Assembly (NCBI GenBank): GCA_032719365.1
Contig: CM064874.1
Coordinates: 26,979,716 to 27,043,715 of the forward strand
Origin: Prinsepia uniflora
Taxonomy: Eukaryota; Streptophyta; Magnoliopsida; Rosales; Rosaceae
Reading direction: 5' to 3'
DNA: 64,000 nucleotides
The notes under the pieces are model-generated. The model was given only the letters and a program-made list of their open reading frames with translations, had not been told where the DNA came from and made no database searches. A program made the translations under genes and the position numbers. How positions within the stretch are numbered: position 1 is the stretch's first letter; every line of letters starts with the position of its first letter. This document shows, piece after piece, positions 12,728 to 21,677 of this stretch.

Positions 12728-15700
12728 TGTAACGACCCGTCCCGAATTCCGGGATTAGATTAGTCACTAATCTCGTTTAGTGAGGTTGAACGGTGGTTAC
12801 TAGGGCGGAATCGGACAAATTGTGTAAAATGACCGTTTTGCCCTTGGTCGTGGGCAAAATGTTGACTTTTTGATCGGGTGGTCAAACGGACTTTGACCGA
12901 TGACCGTGACGTAGTTCGGGACGTCACGAGTTCATAGACAGGTGGCACGTTCGATTCCGACATTCGTAGAGAAAGTTATGGTGTGCGGAAGTTGAGGGGT
13001 ATTTTGGTAATTTGGCATACTAGGGGCCAAATGTTGACTTTTTGACCGGGAGGTCCGATGGGCGAGGGCCAAGGACCGTTACGTAGGTATCGTCGATACG
13101 AATCCAACGACAGGCGGCATGCCGAAATCGGAGATCCGACAAGGAAACGAACTAACGAACCGAGGCTGGGATTAAAATAATAATATAATAATGAATAGTG
13201 ACCGTTGACTGTACACATCCGGATGAGTGACAAGTGTCACCCATCCCTTGTTTCCAGCTCCTTGTTTCCCTCCAAACATCATCATCATCTAATCCACCAT
13301 TTCCCCTAATTTTCTCCTCTTTGTTCCTAAACCGTGCACAAAATGTGGGATTCGGATTAGGGAGATTTGGCTCCCTTCCTTGGCTGTTCTTGAGAGAAAA
13401 TTGAAGGTTGAGAGAAACTGAATTGGCTGGGAAACACGAGAGGCAGAGAGGATGCTGGAAATCGAAAAATTGAATTTTAGGAAATTGGGGGGAAAATTCG
13501 AATACTGGGAATTAGGCCGTGAGGATCGCAATTGAGCTTACAATCAGCTTCCTGGGATCACAACGATCAGTTTTGTCGAAGGAACGAAGGGATTTGGCCA
13601 CCAATTGGCTCTAATCACACTTGGTGACAGAGGAGGAATTTCGAAGTTGAGTCGTGGAATTGGAGGCTTCTTTGGATGAAATTGAGGTGGGGAAACTGCT
13701 TCCCATGATCCCACGATGCTTCTGGGTTCATCAATTGAAGGAAACCGATCGAGATCGATGGAACTCCATGGTTGCACAGTGGACTGTGTTCGAGCTTGAG
13801 TCGTGACGTTTGAGCACTGGATTGAAGCAATTTAGTTGGGGGAAAGGTTTAAGGGAGTCCATGGAAGCTTCTGGTTGAATCAATTTTAGGAAATCGATCG
13901 AAATTGAAGGAATCCCATGATTGAACAGTGACCGGAGTGTTCTTCGTGGAATCGATGGAATCTGGGTAAGGATTTGTGTAATTGAGATTATAGACTTGTA
14001 ATTGGACTTAAAACGAAACTAACTGAATGATTAATTGAAGGAATTAAGGCTGAATTGATGGACCTTGAACCGGGTTGTGTCGCGGGTGAATTGGACCCGT
14101 TTACCAGACAAACGGGTTGGGCTGGTGACACTGTAGCAGGCGCGTGGGTTTCACGCGCAGCCACTCTCGGCGGCGCGTGGGCACGAATCTCGAGGTGAGG
14201 TCAACATGACTTTTAATCCATTCGATGTAACGGATATTTTGGAATTGGTTTCGTGTCGATCGGACACCGTCTCGATATTGTTCGGGATATCCGAAAGTTT
14301 TAAATTAAGTTTAAAAATAAGTAAAAATTCGGGAAAATTACGGGACTTTGATAGGATGTTAATGATGAGGTTAGTAACCCTCTAATGTGATTTGGACAGG
14401 ATTGGGAGTCCCGGTGATAGTGGTGAGGCCCGGGAGGGCCGGTGGCACGCGTATCAAGGCATACTGTTAAAACGGTCTGTGAGTGGACTTTGGTTTTATA
14501 AATCCTATGCATGCTTAAATGTGTTATATGGTTTATATACATGATTTCTATGATGGTATTTGTGAGCATTGATTTCGGGTATGTTACACGTATTTCGAGG
14601 TGTTTTCCGTATTTCACGTATATCGGGGTTAACGGTTTAATTGTGGTTTTGCGTGCTTATGGTTAAATAAATAATATGATAAAATGGTTTTTATATTGGA
14701 AAGATGAATTCGGGCTTGAGGCCCACTTGTTTTGGAAATCTCGGACTTGGAGTCCATTTGAGTACGTAGTCGGGCTGCGGGCCCAGTTGGTTTATAAATC
14801 GGGCCGTGGGCCCAGTGGTTCATAAAGTCGGGCATGGGGCCCAGTTGGATTAAAATGATGATTTCGGGTCAGGGGCCCTATATTTAATAAATGTGGTTTC
14901 GGGTCAGGGACCCTAAATGGAAATGTGTTGTTTTATGGAAAATTCGGGCAGGGCCCATTGTGATGTTGTGAAATGAGTTAATAAAACTGTTTTTCCATAT
15001 ACCATCTGTACACATGGATGTATGATGGTCTACTCCAGATGTCTGGGACACTGGGGAAGTCACGGTGCATTGCCTGTGAAGGGTCACCATACGGAGCAGC
15101 CGGACCGTATGATGACTCAGGAGCAGGATTGCTATGATTGACGTCTGGGACGTCAGACATCAGGGATGTCAGATATATGGACCCGGAGAGACCCCGGGCA
15201 GCACGCGTAGCTTATGAAACCGTGAGACATGACGTCAGGGACGTCTAGCATCAGGGATGCTGGTGATGGTAATGGTAAAATACGAATTAATGAAATGGCT
15301 TTCCGGGTGGATTTATGATTGTGTGATTTTAATGAATTGATGTTCATTTATGGTCGTGGGTGGTGACCCACATGGTCGTATATGTATGGTGGTGGTATTC
15401 CACTGTTTTGGGCTGAGTTCCCACCCTTGGTTTTTGGTTAACGGTTTTTGGGCTAAGGCCCTAATGGCTCGGTTGAGCAAACGTTTTGGTTACTGGTTTT
15501 TGTGGCATGCATACGTTTTTATTGGAGGGCATAAATGTCTTATAAATGTATTTGGTAAACTTATTGGTTTTTGTCCACTCACAGCTTTTGGTTTTTAATG
15601 CCCTTCAGGTTGATTACGGATGCGATTACAGTAGGGACTGGGACATTGCACACCTCCTCCATCGATCCTTGCGCACTCTGGATGCCCCGTTGGGCAGTGG

Positions 15701-15791
15701 CTCTTGGTGATCCCTTGTCTGACACCCCTTGTTGGACGGGAGCAGGGCACATTCCACGGTAATCCCGGGGGGATTGGGATGGGTCCTGTCA
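12728..15791 (+). mobile_element. Solo LTR-2 (chromovirus-type LTR), 3064 bp
   Basis: Begins TGTAACGACCCG and ends GGTCCTGTCA, with CCTAG on both sides (12723-12727 and 15792-15796). The absence of internal sequence shows a solo LTR. It was inserted into solo LTR-1 in the opposite orientation, so it is the younger of the two. Landmarks along it: a duplicated module of about 172 bp near the 5' end (GTTGACTTTTTGA at 12861 and 13033), CACGAGTTCATAGACAGG at 12925-12942, a GCGCGTG/CACGCGC hairpin at 14140-14158, the stem pair 14477-14488 and 15573-15584, and a GGGC-type hairpin array at 14712-14956. Confidence 0.95.
14712..14956 (+). repeat. Mini-hairpin array in solo LTR-2
   Basis: Hairpins of the form GGGY-loop-RCCC: GGGCTTGAGGCCC (14712-14724), GGGCTGCGGGCCC (14772-14784), GGGCCGTGGGCCC (14801-14813), GGGCATGGGGCCC (14830-14842), GGGTCAGGGGCCC (14866-14878), GGGTCAGGGACCC (14901-14913) and GGGCAGGGCCC (14946-14956). 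A further one is at 15450-15461. Spacing is about 20-60 bp. Confidence 0.9.
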
Positions 15792-16883
15792 CCTAGGACC
15801 CTACAGAACTCCCTAGACCTCACTAGACTCCTCGATTCAACCCCTAAAGCCATGACTTGGCGTCTAAACCTAAACGGCAAAACAGAGCAAGTTAATGGGG
15901 ATGAGGAATTACCTATCCTCTGGTCGCCGTCGAGAGCTCCGCTAGGGCTAGTCGACTCATCTCACCCCTCACAACACCACCACGAGTCCAATTGCACTGT
16001 ACACGGCCACACCACCACCACAATCTCTCAATTCCTCCCTGTTTTTCTCTGATTTTTCCCCCTGGTTTTCCCGTGGCTCTCAACTCACCCACACACTGAT
16101 TCCTCACCTCCCAACCTTCTCACTATCTCCCTCTCAATCTCTGATCACTCTTCACTCATCAAGTTACACAACACACACACCACCACCGTCCAATTCTCCC
16201 AACTCTCTCCCTCTGTTTCTGTCTAGTTCGAAGAACACACATGAACATACACGGGTACCCCAAATAATTGGGACCGTGTTCCCTAGAACCAACCAGAACC
16301 CCTACACGTGTCACCATCCCTTCAGCCTTTTCACAAGTGGCTCAATCTCAGCCCTCCATTTTCCCTCTATGTTGCACAAATCCCCATGTGCAAAGACCAA
16401 AATACCCTTCATTTTAAGTCAAAATTATCGTTGTGCCACTACCTTTCTAGACCCGTATCTCACACATCGTAAGTCCGATGAATACGTGCCGCCTGTCATC
16501 GAACTCAGGATGACGAGATCTAGCTAACCCTCCTAGGTCAACGTGTCAAAACTCGGGCATACGAAGAGTCAACTTTTCTCCCTATTTTAACCTAATTACG
16601 AAAGTGCCCTCAACCTTCCGAACATCATAACTTCCTCCTCGGATGTCGGAATCGAGCGTGCCACCTGTCTACGAATTCGTGACGTCCTAAATTACGTCCT
16701 GGTCATCGGTCAAAACCTAATTGACCGCTCGAACTAAAAGTCAACGTTTTGCCCGAACTAGGGGCAAAATCGTCATTCTAGGCTAACGACCTTACCGTAA
16801 CCTACTAACCCCCGATTAAGCTCACTAATCTCATCTTAATCACAGTCTTAACCCTAATTTCCGGGACGAGTCGTTACAGGTGG

Positions 16884-17960
16884 ACCCTGGACTATTTGGG
16901 TCTGGGTTTAGATGTTATAGTCTATAGTATGACGACCTTCGAGGGTTTGAATGTCAAGCGAGTCCATAAGCTCAAAGCCACAATATTTGCAAGGTGAGTT
17001 AGGCTCAAATGAGGCTAATTTGATTCCCATAGATATTAAGTATATTGATTTATGGTCACAGATTTTATCGAAACAATGTCTTGGGCTTAGGTTGAATTGA
17101 AAAACATTTGACTTAGATATGGAGTCAAAGATTTGTTTTGAAAGTAATGTTTTGAATTAATTCCATAAATGTAGGACACTATAGCCATCTTTGTGAGATA
17201 TTATCTCTCCAGATGAGATTGATCCCAAGGACATCGCCTGATGTGTCTGATCTCATAGATGTCACAGTATGATAAATCTCTCCTGGCCTAATCCTAAAAA
17301 TTTCATGATATGATATATCTTTCTAGACTAGACTAAACCAGGGGATACCACCAGATGTTTCTAATCCCGGAGATGTCATGATATGAAACATTTCTCTGAA
17401 AAAGAGTGATCCCTGGGATACCACCGCATGTATGTGATCTTAGAGATGTCACGATATGGTATATCTCTTTGGGCGAGATTGATCCCAGGGATACCACTAG
17501 ATGTGTCAAATCCGTCACTATGATATCTCTCTTCGGACGTAACTGATATTGGGGATATCACCCAGATGTATCTGATCTTGAGGACGTTACTCAAAAGTTG
17601 CAGGACTCCAGTAGTTCCCAAGATTATTCGGACATTACAGGACTAGTACTTTTGTTGACGATTGATTGTGATTTGTATATCGTCTTTTGGGTCGAAGCCG
17701 TTTGAAACGGGAGTAGAGCAAGGTTAAGGTGCATGATATTTATAGTTCTGATATATTGTATCATTTTAGTGAGGCGTAAATGAGATCGTAAAGACTCTTA
17801 GGAAGATTCCTCCACACATTGCATACAATGATTAGGCTCGATAAAGTAGGAGCTACGACCGGGATATCGAGGTTTAAGTCACATCGGTAGAGACGCGAAA
17901 GGAGAAGGTTGGCTCTAAGTAAATTTCGAGGATGGAATTTCTTTAAAGGGAAAGTTATAA
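16884..17960 (+). repeat. LARD-A interior with degenerate tandem repeats and polypurine tract
   Basis: Interior of LARD-A right of the solo LTR. From about 17190 to 17590 it repeats a unit of about 65-70 bp built on AGATGTCACGATATG, ATATCTC and GATCCCAGGGATACCA. The end is a purine-rich tract (TTTAAAGGGAAAG near 17942-17954) just before the 3' LTR at 17961. No coding frame spans it. Confidence 0.65.
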
Positions 17961-18713
17961 TGTTCCAGTCCAAAATTTAGGCTAAATTTGGGAATTTAGG
18001 TGGAAAAATACAATTTCCCCTCACTTTGGAGTGGGTTGGAAGTCAACTTGAATTTGAAAAATTTTTGGAAGTTTTTATTGGACCGTTGTATAGGTCTTGA
18101 AGTCACGAGTTCACAGACAGGCAATATGCAACAAATGAAGTTTGTAGAGAAAATTACTAGTCTAAAAGCTCTGGGATATTTTGGTAATTTAAGTATGTAA
18201 CTCATTTGAATGTTAATTCTTTTACATGAGATGACTCAACACCGAGTCATTGGCTAAGTGACATTTTGTCACATATTGAGAAAGGAAGGAGTATTCATTA
18301 TCTTCCTTTTAAGTTATATATTTGAAAGGGAAATGTTGCAAATGAAGGGGAGGAAGAAATAGAAGACAAATAGAAGACAAATTTTGAGACTGGAAAAATG
18401 AAGGGGAGTATTCATTATCTTCCTTTTAAGACTGGACAAATAGAAGACAAATTTTATCCTTCCCAAAAACTCAACTATATGGCCATGAAGAAGAGAGGAT
18501 TCTAGTGGCTAGCTCGGAAGCCGGTGTATATTTCGAGACTACCTCTCCAAATTTGGCAATATGTAAGACCCATGTCCTAGAGGGAACGGTGAACAATCCC
18601 ACATTCCTGCGAGAGGGAATGGTCTGGGAAGGGAATGGTGGTGTGCCTTAAAGGTGTAGGCACACACCTATCTAGCAAGAGGCCTTTTGGGAGCTCATTG
18701 GCTTTGGGTTCGG

Positions 18714-18799
18714 TTGGAACTCTAAAGTTAAGCGAGTTGAGGCTAGTGCAATTCCATGATGGGTGACCCCCCTGAGAAGTTGCACCGTGAGCTCCCGAA
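18714..18799 (+). other. 5S rRNA-like segment in left TRIM LTR
   Basis: AACTCTAAAGTTAAGCGAG and GATGGGTGACC correspond to the box A side and the intermediate/box C side of the 5S rRNA internal promoter. The rest is diverged, so this is not a functional 5S gene. The matching segment in the right LTR is at about 21899-21985. Confidence 0.8.
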
Positions 18800-18906
18800 A
18801 ACAAAATCGTGAGGGCAAGGGTAAGGAAGCCCAAAGCGGACAATACCGTGCTAGATGAACCGGGTCCTAACCGATGAGGGTCGGGTTCTAACAGAATGGT
18901 ATGAGT

Positions 18907-21677
18907 TGACAAGACCATCCTTGATCCCTCTAGGACCACCCGGGGACGTGCCCTGCTCCCATCTGACACCGGACCTTAGAATACCAATTTTACCCTTAAC
19001 GGAAACTCAAATGTATAAATATCCAAAATAAGTCATACAAATCGTTCGAAATACAATAGTGTCAGACAAGGGAAAGCTTAAAACACAAATTGAGCACGAC
19101 TTCCTAAGATCTCGTCACGTGCCGACTTACCCAGAAGTGAGGTTCAGGTGCGCAACGTTAATCTATGCCTTTGCTTCGTGATCCTCGTCTACCTCAGTAG
19201 CACGGCTTGGAGGGGTCAATAAAACACTTAAGGGTGAGTGGGCCAGAAACATAAAGTTTATAAAACAGTTAAATCCATAAAGTAAACATACGGTTTTACC
19301 CCTCAGTTTTCCAAAACATGCATGCATCAGAATCGAAAGCCATAGTAATATATCATATAAACATCATAGAGTAATATAATCATAACCATAACATTAACCA
19401 CTACACTATACAACCCAACCCTAACATCCCAGATGTCTGACGTCTCAGACATGGTCATAGTCCCAAGGCTACGCATGCCGCCCGGGGTCTCAATCCCAAG
19501 TCCAAATCCCGAACCCAGTCCGAGTATGGCTTTCTAGATGCCTGACGTCCTAGACGTTCAATCATAGCAATCCTACTCCTAAGTCACTCTACGGTCCAGC
19601 CCCTCCATAGAATGACCCATCGCAGTCATTGCGTCATGACCACTCCGGGGTACCCACATCCGGAGGAGTCAATATCACTAGGGTAGATCTATACAGTGCA
19701 GGACTAAAGATAATCATCGAAATCCATATACATATATGTAACTCAAAACAGTGCATAACTAACCAGACGGGTCTCATGCCCAAACATCGTAATACGTACC
19801 ATAATCATAACTCAAGATAATCAGATGATTTTGCTTGAATCATATATATATATATATATAGAATTTAAAACAATTATATGCATGCAAGGGTTTAACGAAA
19901 TCAAAGGCCCACTCACAGTTTAGTCCCATCGCTAACTAGACGTATAAACCTGTCCTGGTGCTTACGTACAATCCCTTTCAAGTCCAAACTACACATAAAG
20001 GTCACTATAGGTTCTTACATCTCAAATATGCAGCCCTAGAATGAAACCGGCCCGGGAAAGCCGTCTGAACATGCTTCACGAGGCTTCAAACCCTAATTTG
20101 ACCAACTTAACGATCTCTGATTGAAACGAAAGCACCGCCATTAGATTCATATCATCGAAACCTTGAGAATGGTACTAGCCACACCAAAAATACTGTTCAC
20201 ATGTGCCCCCACGCGTCTGGTTAAAGTCTGGTCAACACTGCTACAGTACCCCGTTGACGTCAGCCCTGACAGTGTCAGATGACACGTGTCACACCCTGAC
20301 TAGTCACAGGTCTAACATGATGATGTCAGCAGGCGGGTACTGTAGCAGCGTTGACCAGATGTTGACCAGGCGCGTAGGGGCGCGTATGAATAGTATTTTT
20401 GGTGGGCCCAGTACCATTTTCAAGATTTTGACGTTACGAATCCAATGACTGTAATTTCGTATCAATCAGAGGTCGTTAAGTTGGTCACTTTAGGATTTGA
20501 AGCCTCGGGAAGTGTGTTCGGATGGCTTTCCCGGGCCGGTTTCATTCTAGGGCTGCATATTTGCGATATAGGAACCTATAGTGACTTTTATGTGTACTTT
20601 GGACTTGACAGAGATTGTACGTAAGCACCAGGATAGGTTTATACGTCCAGTTAGCGGTGGGACCAGACTGTGAGTGGGCCTTTGATTTCGTTAAACCCTT
20701 GCATGCATATAACTGTTTTAAATTATATATATATATAATTCAAGCAAAAGCAACTGATTATCGTGAGTTATGATTATGGTACGTATTACGATGTCTGGGA
20801 ATGAGACCCGTCTGGTTAGTTATGCACTGTTTTGAGTTACATATATGTATATGGATTTCGATAATTATCTTTAGTCCTGCACTGTACAGATCTACCCTAG
20901 TGATATTGTCTCCTATAGATGTGGGTACCCCGGAGTGGTCACGGCGTAATGCCTGCAAGGGGTCATTCTATGGAGGGATAGGACTGTAGAGTGACGCAGG
21001 AGCATCATTGTTATGATTGAACGTCTGGGACGTCTGGCATCTAGGATTCCATACCTGGACTGGGTTCGGGATTTGGACTTGGGATTGAGACCCCAGACGG
21101 CACGCGTAGCCTTGGGACTGTGACCTTATTAGACTTTTGGGACGTCAGACAGCTGGGATGTCAGGGTTGGGATTTATAGTGCAGTGGCTGATGTTATGGT
21201 TATGATTATATTACTCTGTGATGTTTATATGATATATTTCTATGGTTTTCGATTCTGATGCATGCATGTTTTGGAAAACGGAGGGGTAAAACCATATGTT
21301 TACTCTATGAATTTAATTGTCTTATAAACTTTACGTTTCTGGCCCACTCACCCTTAAGTGTTTTATTGACCCCTCCAGGCCGTGCTACTGAGGCAGACAA
21401 TGATCACGAGGCAGAGGTATAGATTAATGTTGCGCACCTGAACCCCACTTCTGGATAGGTCGGCACGTGAGGAGATCTTAGGAAGTCTTGCTCAATTTGT
21501 GTTTTAAGCTTTCCCTTGTCTGACACTATTTTGTTTCGGACGATTTGTATGACTTATTTTGGATATTTATGCATTTGAGTTTCCGTTAAGGGTAAAATTG
21601 GTATTCTAGGGTCGGGTGTCAGACGGGAGTAGGGCAAGTCCCCGGGTTGTCCCAGGGGGATCGGGAGGGTCTTGTCA
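18907..21677. repeat. Large palindrome, 2771 bp, with arms of about 1.35 kb
   Basis: The left end, TGACAAGACC (18907), is mirrored by GGTCTTGTCA at the right end (21677). Matching continues inward through most of both arms. For example, the frames at 19629-19820 (+) and 20758-20958 (-) translate to almost the same peptide, and GCTACAGTACCC near 20240 mirrors GGGTACTGTAGC near 20337. The centre is close to 20292 with a spacer of about 80 bp. Each arm is the 3' half of a chromovirus-type LTR (stem motif GTGAGTGGGCC, LTR end CTTGTCA), so two LTR halves stand head to head. Differences between arms show it is not recent. Confidence 0.9.
20280..20291. promoter_or_regulatory. Perfect 12-bp G-box palindrome near the centre of the large palindrome
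   Basis: TGACACGTGTCA contains the CACGTG G-box core recognised by plant bZIP and bHLH factors. Its presence near the palindrome midpoint is seen; function is not shown. Confidence 0.4.

Larger units (their letters stand above)
10693..16878 (-). mobile_element. Solo LTR-1 (chromovirus-type LTR), interrupted by solo LTR-2
   Basis: On the minus strand it begins TGTAACGACTCG (at 16878) and ends GGTCCTGACA (at 10693). GGTGG flanks both sides (10688-10692 and 16879-16883), a perfect 5-bp target-site duplication. Without LTR-2 and its duplication it is about 3.1 kb. No gag, pol, primer site or polypurine tract is attached, so it is a solo LTR from recombination between paired LTRs. It closely matches solo LTR-7 at 62519. 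Array elements GAGTCTTTAAACTC recur at 11269-11412, and the conserved inverted pair is at 11021-11030 and 11928-11939. Confidence 0.92.

Noticed and set aside
14477..15584. Conserved GTGAGTGG...CTCACAG pair read as an intron in the LTR leader
   Set aside because: The acceptor AG is missing in several copies while pairing is kept, so a stem fits better; RNA data could revive it.
18714..18799. Functional 5S rRNA gene
   Set aside because: Only the internal promoter words match; flanking 5S sequence is diverged and it lies in an LTR repeated at 21749.
19629..19820. Conserved small protein (same peptide also at 20758-20958)
   Set aside because: The similarity is explained by the inverted repeat of LTR sequence; no family resemblance or coding signature.
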